A stretch of DNA of 64,000 bases from positions 1 to 64,000 of the forward strand of contig SECP01000046.1 of assembly GCA_004193285.1 (NCBI GenBank). Direction: 5' to 3'. This DNA is from Myxococcales bacterium. GTDB lineage: Bacteria; Myxococcota_A; Polyangia; Polyangiales; Polyangiaceae. The notes beneath the pieces were generated by a model. It searched no databases. It was not told the DNA's origin and worked only from the letters and a program-made list of their open reading frames with translations. Made by a program: the position numbers and the translations under genes. Positions 1 through 9,183 of the stretch are shown one piece after another (position 1 is the stretch's first letter; every line of letters starts with the position of its first letter).

Positions 1-244
1 TCTTGGGGCGCGAATCAGTCGCCTTCTTTGCGGCGGGCGGTGGCGGGGGTGGTGGCGGCGGAGGTGCTTCGGCGGCCAGCGTCACCTCGAGCGACGGCAT
101 GGGCATCTCCTCCACCTGCCAGATGGAGTGCACGAAGCCCGCCGCTAGCGCCGCGGCGTGCACGACCACGGAGGTGACGAGCATGGCGCGCTTCCAGCCC
201 TGAGGCTTGGAACGTTGCTCGGCGAGGATTGCTTCGAAGGCCAT
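1..244 (-). CDS. TonB-like energy transducer, N-terminal part (cut by window start)
   Basis: The minus-strand frame opens with ATG at 244 and runs off the window start, so only about 81 residues are visible. They read as a short charged cytoplasmic segment (MAFEAILAEQRSKP), one hydrophobic inner-membrane helix (about residues 21-38), an acidic stretch, and then a run of nine prolines followed by Ala-Ala-Lys-Lys. This cytoplasmic tail, single helix and proline-rich periplasmic spacer is the plan of TonB-family proteins, which carry proton-motive energy from ExbBD to outer-membrane receptors. The C-terminal TonB domain lies outside the window, so the family call is inferred. The start is two bases after the stop of the upstream TPR lipoprotein gene, so the two are probably co-transcribed. 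Confidence 0.7.
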   Translation of the reverse strand, partial: MAFEAILAEQRSKPQGWKRAMLVTSVVVHAAALAAGFVHSIWQVEEMPMPSLEVTLAAEAPPPPPPPPPPAAKKATDSRPK

Positions 245-246
245 CC

Positions 247-1257
247 TTACGGACTCACCGCCGGAGGGGTGTGCTCGCTGCGCGCCGCGGCCTGGCGCCG
301 AAGCGCCTCTGCCGCGTCCACGGAGGCTTGCCACGCGGCGGGCTGGTCGAAGTAAGCGAACGACTGCTGACGCTGAACCAGCCCCAAGTAGGTCAGTGCC
401 TCGGTGTAAGTCGGCCGTAGCTCCAGCGCGCGCTTGAGCTCGAAAATGGCCTGATCGGCGAGCGCAATGCGCTCCTTACCCGTGATGTCCCCGGGGCCGA
501 ACGGCGGCGGCTGCTTGGGCTCTAGCCCGGGCCGAGGGTCGAAGCTGGACTTGTCCGGCCCGCCTCCTTTGGCGAACAGCCGGTTGTAAATGAAAACGCC
601 AACTGCGTAGTGCGCCTCCGGATCGGCTGGGCGCCGTTTGGCACGCTCGCCCATCCACCGTAGCGCTTCGTCCCAACGGTCCCAGCGCGTGTAGACCTGG
701 ATCAGCCCGTTGATCGCGGCCGGATCGTCAGGCGTGCTGGCGAGCTGGCGTTCGTACAGTCTGACGAGGTCTTCGTAACGATCCGCGTCGAACAGAGTTT
801 GTTGATACAGCTGCTCGGCGCGCGCGTCTTGCGGGCTGAGCTCCCTCAAGCGGCGGAATGACGCCAGCGCGCAGTCAGCAGCTTTCGTTGCCTCCGCGCT
901 CTTTGCTCCGGGCAGCATTTGCTGTCGGCACGCGAGGCCCTTGTTGAGAGTCACCACCGCGAGCGGGTAGAGCTGCTCGGAGGCCGAATAAGCCTCGACT
1001 GCAGCGCGGTAGTCACCGTCTTTGAAGTGCCGATTGCCCTCGCGGCCTCGCTGCCGGGCGCGTAGCTCGGCGCAGCCGAGCTGCCCCAGCGCGAGCAGCA
1101 AAAGCAGCAGCTTTCCGGCCGTTTTTGCCGCACGCCGGGGGGCCGGTCGCGCAAGCGTCAGGCGAGAGAGCCGAACGTCAGAATGGCAAGCTTCGTGCAA
1201 AATCCGAATGGGACGGGAACTGGTTCCAGGTAGCGCTTGAAAGTTGCGCCAGAGCAA
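247..1257 (-). CDS. TPR-repeat lipoprotein
   Basis: Up to 336 aa. A hydrophobic Leu-rich segment ends in the lipobox-like LGQLGC, predicting export and lipid anchoring. The mature part is helical with several tetratricopeptide-like pairs (for example GNRHFKDGDYRAAVEAY near the start, NGLIQVYTRWDRWDEALRWM in the middle and LKRALELRPTYTEALTYLGL near the end). TPR lipoproteins act as scaffolds for envelope complexes; no specific partner can be named. The annotated start leaves a long, unlikely leader before the signal peptide, so translation may begin further in (a TTG at 1200 is one option). It lies immediately upstream of the TonB-like gene, which suggests a shared role at the inner membrane or periplasm. 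Confidence 0.75.
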   Translation of the reverse strand: MLWRNFQALPGTSSRPIRILHEACHSDVRLSRLTLARPAPRRAAKTAGKLLLLLLALGQLGCAELRARQRGREGNRHFKDGDYRAAVEAYSASEQLYPLAVVTLNKGLACRQQMLPGAKSAEATKAADCALASFRRLRELSPQDARAEQLYQQTLFDADRYEDLVRLYERQLASTPDDPAAINGLIQVYTRWDRWDEALRWMGERAKRRPADPEAHYAVGVFIYNRLFAKGGGPDKSSFDPRPGLEPKQPPPFGPGDITGKERIALADQAIFELKRALELRPTYTEALTYLGLVQRQQSFAYFDQPAAWQASVDAAEALRRQAAARSEHTPPAVSP

Positions 1258-1521
1258 GATCGCTCTCCACGTCGCGAGACTTCATATCCGGTTCGTGCGG
1301 CTCGTCGCAAGAGACAGAACACCACATTCGACTGCACATCGAGTGCAAACTCCACCCCGTGAGGTTGCGCAACGGGTAGGTCGCGGGCGTCTGCGGGGAA
1401 TGTAAGACGGTCTTCATCACGCGCGCTTCGCGTCAGCGCAGCGCCTGCGCGGCTCAGCGTCGTGCCCGAACGCAACACTGATAGTTGCTGTTTTTCGATT
1501 CACACAATATGGTGCGCGCCC

Positions 1522-2109
1522 ATGACCTTCCGACACGTGTTCGTGTCGCTCGCCGTCACGTGCCTCGTTGCGTGCTCGAGTGACGATACGATCGTTTCGC
1601 TGAACGTGACTGCGACGGATCGAGTGCCCGTCGTTGACCGAATGCAAGTCACGTTCAAGCAAGGCTCGCGCTCGTATACTTACGACTTCAACCCGCCGGA
1701 GGACGCGGCGACAGACGACGCCCCAGCGTCCATCAAAAACGGCTTTTTCGAGCGCATCACGCTCCCCGGGGATTGGGACGAAGCGGAGGCTCAGATCTCG
1801 GTCGAGGCCTTCGGCGAAGGGGACGAGTCGTTCGCACCGCCCCTCACGGACGACACGACGGTGAAGCTCGAGCCGGAAGGCGTCGTGGCCGCCTACGTGA
1901 AGCTGGACATCCCGGAGCCGCCGCCTGCCGAGGGCGGGGCCGGTGGTGAGGACGCGGGCGGCGCACCCAGCGCTGGCGGCGCACCCAGCGACGGCGGCGT
2001 ACCGTCGACCGGCGGCGTGCCGAGCGACGCAGGTGGTGAAGCGAACGCTGGCGGTACGCCAGGCGGCGCGACGGTCGGCGGCGCCGGTGGCGTCGGCGGC
2101 GCGGACTGA
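1522..2109 (+). CDS. Small lipoprotein with Gly/Ala-rich tail
   Basis: 195 aa from the ATG at 1522, chosen because it places a signal peptide with the lipobox LVAC (MTFRHVFVSLAVTCLVAC) at the N-terminus; the longer frame would add 20 unlikely residues. A short beta-rich domain of about 120 residues follows. The C-terminal third is low-complexity GGAPS/GGVPS-type repeats that would form a flexible surface linker. I do not recognise the folded domain. The gene lies 111 bases upstream of the TonB-dependent receptor on the same strand, so it could be an accessory lipoprotein, but nothing proves a link. Confidence 0.7.
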   Translation: MTFRHVFVSLAVTCLVACSSDDTIVSLNVTATDRVPVVDRMQVTFKQGSRSYTYDFNPPEDAATDDAPASIKNGFFERITLPGDWDEAEAQISVEAFGEGDESFAPPLTDDTTVKLEPEGVVAAYVKLDIPEPPPAEGGAGGEDAGGAPSAGGAPSDGGVPSTGGVPSDAGGEANAGGTPGGATVGGAGGVGGAD

Positions 2110-2220
2110 CCGCAGGCGCGCTCACGCGGCCAGCAGTCGACACGACTTTCACGAGACTCGAAGTTTGCAAACGTGCGGGCGCGCGCGCCTTAGATTCGCG
2201 CTGCGCCTCAGGAGGATTCA

Positions 2221-5088
2221 ATGATCGGATCAGTTTTCCGTCGCCGACAGCTCGTCTTGAAGTCGGCGCTGCTGCTCAACGTAGCGTTACTTTCGCTCCG
2301 CTCCGGGGATGCGGAGGCTCAAGAGGCAAAGCCTCGTACGCCTGCCGCCAGCAAGCCCAAGGTGACCAAGAAGAAGGCGGCTCCGGCACGCCGCTTGGTC
2401 GCCCAGGCTGCTCCGGCTCCGGCTCCGGCCGCTCCGCCTCCCGCCGGCGCGGCTCCCCCCGCTGCGGCTCCTCCGCCCGCGGCCACGCCTCCGGCGGCTC
2501 CTCCGCCCGCGGCCACGCCTCCGGCCGGCGCCGCTCCCGCCGGCGCTCCGATCGCTCCCCCGCCCGCGCCGCTGCCTGCTGGCGCGACTGACCCCGCCGC
2601 GCCTGCCGTACCGGCCGCGCCGATGGAACCCGCTCCCGCGCCGGAGCTGGCTCCGCTGAACGCCCCGGGCGCGGAGCTACCTCCGCCCGCCGCAGACGAA
2701 GAGCCCGCTTTCGACCCGACGGACGTCGAGACCGTGAAGGTCACCGTCGATCGCCGTGAGCGCAACATCCAGGACTACCCCGGCTCGGTCACCGCCTTCA
2801 CGCAAGACGACCTGACGCGCACCGGTATTCGCAACGTGCGCGACATGGCCGCTGCCTCGCCGTCCCTGGAGATCGGCACGCAAGAAGGCAACACGGAAAT
2901 GTACATCCGTGGTGTCGGGTCCAACTACAACACCGAGCTCGGCGATCCGGCCGTCGCGAACCACATCGACGGCGTCTACATCTCGCGCCCGCGCGGCGTC
3001 GGCTCCATGCTGTTCGATCTGGAGCGCGTGGAGGTGAACCGCGGTCCCCAAGGCACGCTCCGTGGTCGTAACGCGACCGCTGGCTCGCTCAACATCATCA
3101 CCGCCAAGCCGAAGCTGGGCGAGTGGGGCGCGTCCACCTCGTACCAGATGGGCAACTACTCGTCCCGCGCCACGCAGGGCATGATCAACATCCCGGTCGG
3201 GGACACGCTGGCCTTCCGCTTCGCCGGCTTCGGCGAGACGCACGACGCTTACTACAAGAACGCTGGCCCCATCCGCACCCTGGAGCCTTCGGAGTCAGCG
3301 AACTCCATGGCCTTCCGCGGCAGCGCGAAGTGGGAGCCGAGCAAGATCGTCAGCGTGCTCCTCAAGGGCGACTGGACGCAGGAAAAGGGCACCGGCTACG
3401 GCGGTACCAACATCGCGCCCGCCCTCAACGCCGGCTTCCTGCCGCAAGAGATCCCGGACGTTCGCAACGTTTACTACCGCGGGCCGCAAGGCAGCCAGAA
3501 CATGAAGCACTGGGGCCTCCACGGCGAGGTCAACGTGGACCTCGGTCCGGTGCAGATCGGCTACATCGGTGCGTACCGTGACCTGAACTACAGCTCGACG
3601 AGCCCCGGCAACGCGGGCGTCAACTTCCCGGGCCGTAACGTCGACAACTACACTCTGGATAACTGGAGCACGTCGTACTGGCACACGACCTCCAAGTCGC
3701 ACATCCACGAGCTTCGGCTGTACGCGCCGGACACCGCGCGCGTCCGGTGGACGCTCGGCGGCTTCTTCTTGGACGAGCAGCAGCAGGTCATGCTGTACAA
3801 CGTGTCGGACAAGGCCGGCGGCTACTTGGGCGGCGAGTACAACATGCCCAAGGTGCCGACGCGCTCGTACGCCGGCTTCGCGGACGCGACGTTCGACATC
3901 CTCAAGCAGTGGCGCGGCACCGCCGGTCTCCGTGTCACGACGGAAAAGCGCTCGCGTGACGGCATCGGCAATCAGTACAGCCTCAACACCTCGGGCTACA
4001 CCGGCGCTCCCATCGGGGACGTCCGTTACGGCACGGAGGGCTACCAGGCGGCGGATCGCGCTCGAACCCTCTACAGCGCTGCCGGCGACCCCACCGCCAA
4101 CTTCCTGAATGGCGTCGGCCGCTTCGGTGCGCGCGACAACGTGAACTCGCTCATCGACCAAGGAGCGACCGTCAACGATGGTCGCGCCGAGCAGCACGGC
4201 AAGTACAGCGACACGTTCGTCGATTTCCGGCTGGGCACTGACTACGACCTGACCGAAGACAACCTGCTGTACATCATCTTCTCGACCGGTCACCAGTCGG
4301 GCGGGTTCAACGACAACACGGTGCTACCGGGCGGCGAAAACATCGCCAAGCAGTTCAAGCCGGAGAGCATCTACGCGACCGAAATCGGCAGCAAGAACGA
4401 GTTCTTCGACCGCAAGCTGGTCGCGAACGTCGCTGCGTTTTGGTACGAGTACCGCGACCAGCAGTTCCAGGTCGTGCAGGCCCTCGGCCCGCCCCCCACG
4501 GAAGGGGCGACCCCGCCTTCCACGGCGTGGCGTCTCAACGCCGCCCAGTCACGGGTGCTCGGCTTGGAAGCAGAGCTCACTGGTCGCCTGCCCGCCGGCT
4601 TCACGGGCACCGTCGCGGCGACGCTGCTGGACGCACGCTTCACCAGCGGCACCGTGAACGACGCTCGCGTGGACTACGATCCGACCAAGCAACCGGAGGT
4701 GAACTTGGACGGCAATCGCTTGCCGCGCGCACCGGTCGCGACCGTGAACTACGGCATCAGCCAGCTGATCACGACGGACGTCGGCTACTTCGACTGGATG
4801 CTGAGCGCGCAGACCCGTAGCAAGCACTACTTCACGCACTTCAACGGTGAAGGCTACGACACCAAGGGCAACGTGAACCCGAACTTGAGCGACGTGCAGC
4901 CCGCCTACACCCGCCTGGATGCCAACGTCGGCTTCACGCTGCCGAGCGGCCGCGCGCGCATCGACGGCTTCATCAACAACCTGACCAACACCGCGTATAT
5001 GACGACGCTCATCAACGTGCCGAACCTGAACCTGCGGTTTTACAACCCGCCGCGTCTGGTCGGCGTCCGGATGACGCTCACGCTCTAG
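2221..5088 (+). CDS. TonB-dependent outer-membrane receptor with Pro/Ala-rich N-terminal leader
   Basis: 955 aa, preceded by a strong GGAGG ribosome site. A signal peptide ends near AEAQ (residue about 34). About 130 residues of Pro/Ala/Lys-rich sequence follow, rich in APAPAAPPP-like runs. A canonical plug domain then begins around residue 170 (DYPGSVTAFTQDDL, MYIRGVGSN, LFDLERVEVNRGPQGTLRGRN, SLNIITAKP). The rest is a 22-strand-type beta-barrel with alternating aromatic strands and a terminal GVRMTLTL. Such receptors take up scarce ligands (siderophores, cobalamin, glycans) using TonB energy; the barrel looks like the broad Fe-siderophore/CirA-type class, but the ligand cannot be read from sequence. 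The Pro/Ala leader before the plug is atypical and resembles the spacer of TonB itself. An intrinsic terminator follows. Confidence 0.93.
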   Translation: MIGSVFRRRQLVLKSALLLNVALLSLRSGDAEAQEAKPRTPAASKPKVTKKKAAPARRLVAQAAPAPAPAAPPPAGAAPPAAAPPPAATPPAAPPPAATPPAGAAPAGAPIAPPPAPLPAGATDPAAPAVPAAPMEPAPAPELAPLNAPGAELPPPAADEEPAFDPTDVETVKVTVDRRERNIQDYPGSVTAFTQDDLTRTGIRNVRDMAAASPSLEIGTQEGNTEMYIRGVGSNYNTELGDPAVANHIDGVYISRPRGVGSMLFDLERVEVNRGPQGTLRGRNATAGSLNIITAKPKLGEWGASTSYQMGNYSSRATQGMINIPVGDTLAFRFAGFGETHDAYYKNAGPIRTLEPSESANSMAFRGSAKWEPSKIVSVLLKGDWTQEKGTGYGGTNIAPALNAGFLPQEIPDVRNVYYRGPQGSQNMKHWGLHGEVNVDLGPVQIGYIGAYRDLNYSSTSPGNAGVNFPGRNVDNYTLDNWSTSYWHTTSKSHIHELRLYAPDTARVRWTLGGFFLDEQQQVMLYNVSDKAGGYLGGEYNMPKVPTRSYAGFADATFDILKQWRGTAGLRVTTEKRSRDGIGNQYSLNTSGYTGAPIGDVRYGTEGYQAADRARTLYSAAGDPTANFLNGVGRFGARDNVNSLIDQGATVNDGRAEQHGKYSDTFVDFRLGTDYDLTEDNLLYIIFSTGHQSGGFNDNTVLPGGENIAKQFKPESIYATEIGSKNEFFDRKLVANVAAFWYEYRDQQFQVVQALGPPPTEGATPPSTAWRLNAAQSRVLGLEAELTGRLPAGFTGTVAATLLDARFTSGTVNDARVDYDPTKQPEVNLDGNRLPRAPVATVNYGISQLITTDVGYFDWMLSAQTRSKHYFTHFNGEGYDTKGNVNPNLSDVQPAYTRLDANVGFTLPSGRARIDGFINNLTNTAYMTTLINVPNLNLRFYNPPRLVGVRMTLTL

Positions 5089-5140
5089 GCTCGGATGAGG
5101 TTCGCGCCCACCTCGGCTTTCGGCCCGGTGGACGAAGTAA

Positions 5141-5183
5141 GGCCCGCTGCACCACCTCTGGCGCAGTGGGCCTTTCTGTTTCT
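5141..5183 (+). terminator. Rho-independent terminator after the TonB-dependent receptor
   Basis: A ten-base stem with one mismatch (GGCCCGCTGC at 5141-5150 against GCAGTGGGCC at 5163-5172) encloses a 12-base loop and is followed by TTTCTGTTTCT. It begins about 52 bases after the receptor stop codon. Confidence 0.8.
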
Positions 5184-5312
5184 AAACTCTGCCGATTTTA
5201 CGAAACGCCCTTCTCGCCTGGGCCGACCTATTGTCCAAGAGTCGGCAAACGGCAGCGGCCGTGTCTCGTAGCGGCGGTGCCAAGTGTCGTTGATCGATCG
5301 AGGGAGGTTCAC

Positions 5313-7262
5313 GTGGCGTTGCGGAAAGCTCGAAAGCATCGGAGTGGCGGTTGGGCGCCGGTCGGTCTGCTGGCGGTCACGGCCGGGTGCCTGACCGCAG
5401 TCGGCTGCGGCCCTGAGTTCGAGGCTTGCACGGAGACACGCACCTGCGCTCCGGCCTCTGAAGGCGGCGGGGGTGCCGGTGGAGAGCCAGCGGCTCAGGC
5501 CGACTCGGGCGCGAGCGGCGCGAGCGAGGTGGAGGAGGGGTGTGGGACGGGCACGACTTCGTGCGACGAAGAGTGCGTCGATGTGGCGGTGAGCGTGGAC
5601 CACTGCGGGGCCTGCGGCGTCGCTTGCGATGCGAGCGCCACCTGCCGTTCTGGTTCCTGCGTCGCGTGCCCGAAGGGGCAGCTAGGCTGCGACGGAACCT
5701 GCGTCGACCCGGGGTCGGACACCACGTTCTGTGGAGCTGCGGAGCGGTGCACAGGGGAGGACCGCGGCCTTGCTTGCAACGCGCAGGACGTCTGCCAGGC
5801 CGGCGTTTGCGTCTCGGACAGCGCGGCTTTGCAGTCGCTCACTCTCGCCCCCGCGACTCTGAGCCCCAAGTTCGACTCGGAAAGACTCCAATATACGGCA
5901 TCTTTCCCTTTCTATACTCAGCACCTGACCCTCGCGGCGGTTGCCGCGTCTCCAGCGGCGACGGTGAGCGCTAGCGGCACCCTCCTGAGCGCGGACGGCA
6001 TCGTGCTCACGCCGACTCCGGAAGAGGAACTGCAATCGCTGCAGGTCGACGTGACCGCGCAGAGCGGCACGGAGAGGTCTTACGAGCTCGCGCTCGAGCG
6101 CGCTCCGCTAACGAAGACGTACGTCAAACCTTTCAACACCCGCGCGGGCTTCCACTTCGGAAGCAGCGTCGCGATCGACGGAGACACGGTTGTCGTCGGC
6201 GCACCGGATGAGGACGGGTACGCCACCGGCGTGGATGGCGACGACACCGTGGGTGGGACGACTGGCGCCGCGTCGGGTGCGGCATACGTGCTCGTGCGGG
6301 GCTCGAGCGGGAAGTGGGCGCGGCAAGCGTACCTGAAGGCTGACCACGTCTTTGCTGGCGCTGGCTTTGGCGCGTCCGTTGCCGTGAGTGGAGACACCAT
6401 CGCGGTGGGCGCTCCGAGGCTCAGGAACGAATCGGGAGACCCCGCAGGAGCCGTCTTCATCTTCGCCCGCGAAGGGAGCAGCTGGGCTCAGCAGGCTGTT
6501 CTCAAAGGGCGCGCGGAGAACGGATGGTTCGGTTCCGTTGCGCTTTCCGGCGAGCAGCTCGTGGCCAGCGCACCGCGTAGTGGGTTCGTTCAGTATGAAG
6601 GTGGCGCGCTGTTCTCCTACACGCGCCGGGGTGTAGCGTGGGAAATGGACGCCAAACACCCGAACCCCCCGAGCTCCGACCTGAGCAACTACACGTGGTT
6701 TGGTTACCGGCTCGGATTCAGCGGGGACCGCGTCGTCGCCAGCGGCGAGCAGCTCAGCACCGTGTTCGTGTTGCTTCGCAGCGGGGGCACGTGGGCGGTC
6801 GAACAGCCCATCAGCTTGCCTGGCGGGGCGCTGAGCAAGGCCAACGTGGCGCTTGATGGCGACACCTTGGCTCTATCGGCGCCAGGCGTCGTGCATGTCT
6901 TCACGCGGGCCGGTTCCGAGTGGATCAAGCAGGCGTCGCTCTCCCCATTCGACGCGGACGCAGCTGACGGATTCGGTTCCAGCCTCGCGCTCGAAGGTGA
7001 CCTGCTCGTCGTCGGCTCGGGCTGCGCGGATTGCCGCGGAGCCTTCTCCACGTTCGTGCGCGCCGGAGAGACGTGGAAGGACGGCGCCTTCGTGCCCACC
7101 GCGCAGGTGGAAGCGGGCGACGCTCACGGCGCCGCGGTGGCGGTGAGCGGCACGAGCATCGTCGTCGGCGCTCCCGGTGAGGACAGCAGCGCCCGCGGCG
7201 TCAACCAGAGCGCCGGCAACAACGCCTCCGCTGACTCCGGCGCCGCGTACATCTACGAATAG
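5313..7262 (+). CDS. FG-GAP beta-propeller lipoprotein with cadherin-like domain
   Basis: 649 aa from the GTG at 5313, selected because AGGGAGG lies just upstream and because it puts the signal peptide (lipobox around LTAVGC) at the N-terminus. Order of parts: lipobox; Gly/Ala/Ser linker; Cys-rich segment of about 90 residues (CGACG..C, TCRSGSCVACP); a cadherin-like beta-sandwich (begins LQSLTLAPATLSP, ends SYELALER); then at least six FG-GAP repeats (FGSSVAIDGDTVVVGAP, FGASVAVSGDTIAVGAP and variants), which should close a propeller. FG-GAP domains bind ligands or carbohydrate, often with calcium; the DGD/SGD loops fit this. A surface-exposed adhesion or binding role is inferred. The ZIP transporter gene follows 28 bases downstream. 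Confidence 0.85.
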   Translation: MALRKARKHRSGGWAPVGLLAVTAGCLTAVGCGPEFEACTETRTCAPASEGGGGAGGEPAAQADSGASGASEVEEGCGTGTTSCDEECVDVAVSVDHCGACGVACDASATCRSGSCVACPKGQLGCDGTCVDPGSDTTFCGAAERCTGEDRGLACNAQDVCQAGVCVSDSAALQSLTLAPATLSPKFDSERLQYTASFPFYTQHLTLAAVAASPAATVSASGTLLSADGIVLTPTPEEELQSLQVDVTAQSGTERSYELALERAPLTKTYVKPFNTRAGFHFGSSVAIDGDTVVVGAPDEDGYATGVDGDDTVGGTTGAASGAAYVLVRGSSGKWARQAYLKADHVFAGAGFGASVAVSGDTIAVGAPRLRNESGDPAGAVFIFAREGSSWAQQAVLKGRAENGWFGSVALSGEQLVASAPRSGFVQYEGGALFSYTRRGVAWEMDAKHPNPPSSDLSNYTWFGYRLGFSGDRVVASGEQLSTVFVLLRSGGTWAVEQPISLPGGALSKANVALDGDTLALSAPGVVHVFTRAGSEWIKQASLSPFDADAADGFGSSLALEGDLLVVGSGCADCRGAFSTFVRAGETWKDGAFVPTAQVEAGDAHGAAVAVSGTSIVVGAPGEDSSARGVNQSAGNNASADSGAAYIYE

Positions 7263-7290
7263 CCGGCAACAGCTCCGGCCCTCCCCGCTC

Positions 7291-8055
7291 ATGACGAACG
7301 TCGGTTCCAGCGCTCTTTACGCCGCTTTCTGGGGTCTGGTCGCCGGCAGCGCGCTGGTGCTCGGCGCTGCTGTCGGCTGGTTCGCGCGCGTGCCGGCTCG
7401 CGCGGTCGCGGCCGTCATGGCCTTCGGAAGCGGCGTGCTCATCAGCGCGCTGTCCTTCGAGCTCATGGAAGACGCCTACCGCACCGGCGGCTTCGTGGCC
7501 TGCTCGGTTGGCTTCTTCGCCGGGGCCGCCGCGTACACGGCCGCAACCGTGGCGTTATCACGCTACGGAGCCAAGCACCGCAAGCGCAGCGGCGAACGGC
7601 AGCCGAACGAAGCGGACCAAAGTGGTAGCGGCCTCGCGATCGCGATCGGTGCGTTGCTGGACGGCATCCCCGAGTCGATGGTCATCGGCTTGTCCTTGCT
7701 GCAAGGCGGCGCCGTGAGCACGGTCGCGGTCCTCGCGATCTTTCTCAGCAACTTGCCCGAAGGGCTGAGCAGCGCGTCCGGCATGAAGCGCGCGGGGCGC
7801 TCTGCAGCGTACGTCTTCGGTGTGTGGCTGACGATCGCGGTGCTCAGCGGCGCCGCCGCGTGGGCTGGCTATGCACTATTCGGCGGTGCTTCCCCGAGCG
7901 CCGTCGGCGCCGTCACCGCGCTCGCCGCCGGCGCCATCCTCGCCATGCTGGCGGACACCATGATTCCGGAAGCCTTCCAAGAAGCTCATGACTTCGCCGG
8001 GCTCATCACCGTGGCCGGGTTTCTAGCCAGCTTCGCCCTGAGCAAGCTGGCATGA
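7291..8055 (+). CDS. ZIP-family divalent metal transporter
   Basis: 254 aa from the ATG at 7291. About eight hydrophobic helices are separated by a basic/acidic cytoplasmic loop (KHRKRSGERQ, around residues 90-108). The two ZIP signature helices are visible: GALLDGIPESMVIGLSL and FLSNLPEGLSSA, with the N-x-P-E-G metal-binding motif kept and the Asp/Glu of D-G-I-P-E-S present. ZIP proteins import Zn, Fe, Mn or similar cations into the cytoplasm; the substrate is not clear. The copper-storage-type protein starts 48 bases downstream on the same strand, suggesting a metal homeostasis pair. The longer frame starting at 7177 overlaps the previous gene and is unlikely. Confidence 0.87.
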   Translation: MTNVGSSALYAAFWGLVAGSALVLGAAVGWFARVPARAVAAVMAFGSGVLISALSFELMEDAYRTGGFVACSVGFFAGAAAYTAATVALSRYGAKHRKRSGERQPNEADQSGSGLAIAIGALLDGIPESMVIGLSLLQGGAVSTVAVLAIFLSNLPEGLSSASGMKRAGRSAAYVFGVWLTIAVLSGAAAWAGYALFGGASPSAVGAVTALAAGAILAMLADTMIPEAFQEAHDFAGLITVAGFLASFALSKLA

Positions 8056-8103
8056 AGCGCCCGCCTCCGCGCCCCATGGAACACGCGCTGCAGGGTACGG
8101 CGC

Positions 8104-8433
8104 ATGACCCCAGCTCAATTCGCCGACTGCCTCGCCGCCTGTAACGCCTGCGCAGACGCCTGTGACCATTGCGCGACCGCCTGCCTCCGCGAAGACATGG
8201 TCGACAAGATGCGCGACTGCATCCTGCTCGACCGCGAGTGCGCCGCCATCTGCCGCCTCGCCGCATCGTTCATGGCCAGCAACGCTCGGTTCGCGAGGAA
8301 CCTTTGCGAGCTCTGCGCCCAAATTTGCGAAGCCTGCGGCGCCGAGTGCCAAAAGCACGAAGCTCAGCACTGCCAAGACTGCGCCAAGGCCTGCCGCCTC
8401 TGTGCCGAGGAGTGCCGCCGCATGGCCAGCTAG
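8104..8433 (+). CDS. Csp-type four-helix-bundle copper-storage protein
   Basis: 109 aa with 19 cysteines arranged as C-x2-C and C-x3-C along amphipathic helices (positions 9, 13, 16, 20, 23, 27, 39, 46, 50, 68, 71, 75, 78, 82, 90, 93, 97, 100, 104). This spacing points the thiols into the core of a four-helix bundle, as in the Csp3/DUF326 family, whose members bind many Cu(I) ions per monomer. There is no Tat or Sec signal, so it should be cytosolic (Csp3-like rather than Csp1-like). It follows a ZIP transporter gene closely and in the same direction, an uncommon pairing. No copper-responsive regulator or operator was seen. Confidence 0.9.
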   Translation: MTPAQFADCLAACNACADACDHCATACLREDMVDKMRDCILLDRECAAICRLAASFMASNARFARNLCELCAQICEACGAECQKHEAQHCQDCAKACRLCAEECRRMAS

Positions 8434-8991
8434 TCCGCGCCGCCGCGTCAGCCGCCGTGATGAAAGCCCCCGATGGACAGCGTGGCAACACGTGCGGCAG
8501 GTCGCAAAATAGCCGCGCATCAAGTGTCGTGATCCGCCCGTCGTGCACTCTCGACGCGCATCGACCTGCAAGCTCGAGGCGCTCGGACGCGCTGCCCACG
8601 TGGGCGCGAACCCACAAGCCAGGGGCGCGGGATCAGCTGGCGCTCAGGGGCGCACCGCGTCGTACCTGAGCAATCGCACCGTGAGCGAACAGAGGATCGC
8701 TCGCCATCGCGGCGAACGAAGCCGTGCCTCCGCAACGCGTGCTTGCGGGGGCTTTGACCACATCATCGAACTCGCAACGCGCCTCTTCGCTATGAGTCCT
8801 CGACGCGTCGCCTATCCCAGACAGCTCGCAGCGCATCCGCGCTTTCGCCCACGCCCTGATAGCGAGCATCGACGTCATCGACTGGGTTTCCGAAAAGTCT
8901 TTCCCTCGAATCCCACTGCTCCCCAATACCTACATCGATCGCGAGCGCGTTGCCGCGAACGAGCTGATCGCACTGACGCGTGAGGCACCAG
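8434..8991 (+). other. Gene-poor stretch, possibly decayed coding DNA
   Basis: No convincing intact gene. An open frame without a start (about 8796-9011) reads protein-like near its end (WVSEKSFPRIPLLPN, then IDRERVAANELIALT), while a neighbouring frame opened by ATG at 8792 carries FDHIIELATRLFAMS just upstream. This could be a frameshifted remnant of a gene preceding the small ORF at 8992, which it overlaps by about 20 bases. I do not recognise the protein. Confidence 0.25.
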
Positions 8992-9183
8992 ATGAAGAAA
9001 ATCATTCGTAACCGTTCGGACGAAGCAGGTCGAGCGTTTTGGGACGCAGCCGAGATGAGCGCACAAGGCGTTCAAGAGTGGCCAGATTGGAAGAAGGCTG
9101 GGGTTACTGCCGAGCAGCCGGGAGTGGTCTCGGATGGTTCCCTCGCCACAATGACGGCGGCGCCACCATCGAGCGCCCATTAG
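8992..9183 (+). CDS. Small hypothetical protein, toxin-antitoxin-like style
   Basis: 63 aa from ATG 8992. The first 45 residues (KKIIRNRSDEAGRAFWDAAE, then a W-P-D-W-K-K-A-G motif) resemble short proteins often seen with PIN-type or other toxins in deltaproteobacterial and cyanobacterial genomes; this is a recollection of style, not a domain hit. The last 15 residues look like random sequence, so the natural C-terminus may be lost. No recognisable toxin lies next to it, only a decayed-looking open frame upstream. It may be a relic in this tRNA-proximal junk region. Confidence 0.4.
   Translation: MKKIIRNRSDEAGRAFWDAAEMSAQGVQEWPDWKKAGVTAEQPGVVSDGSLATMTAAPPSSAH

Noticed and set aside
3295..4293. 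332-aa minus-strand ORF inside the TonB-dependent receptor
   Set aside because: The receptor on the plus strand has a strong ribosome site, signal peptide, plug and barrel; the antisense frame has no recognisable features.
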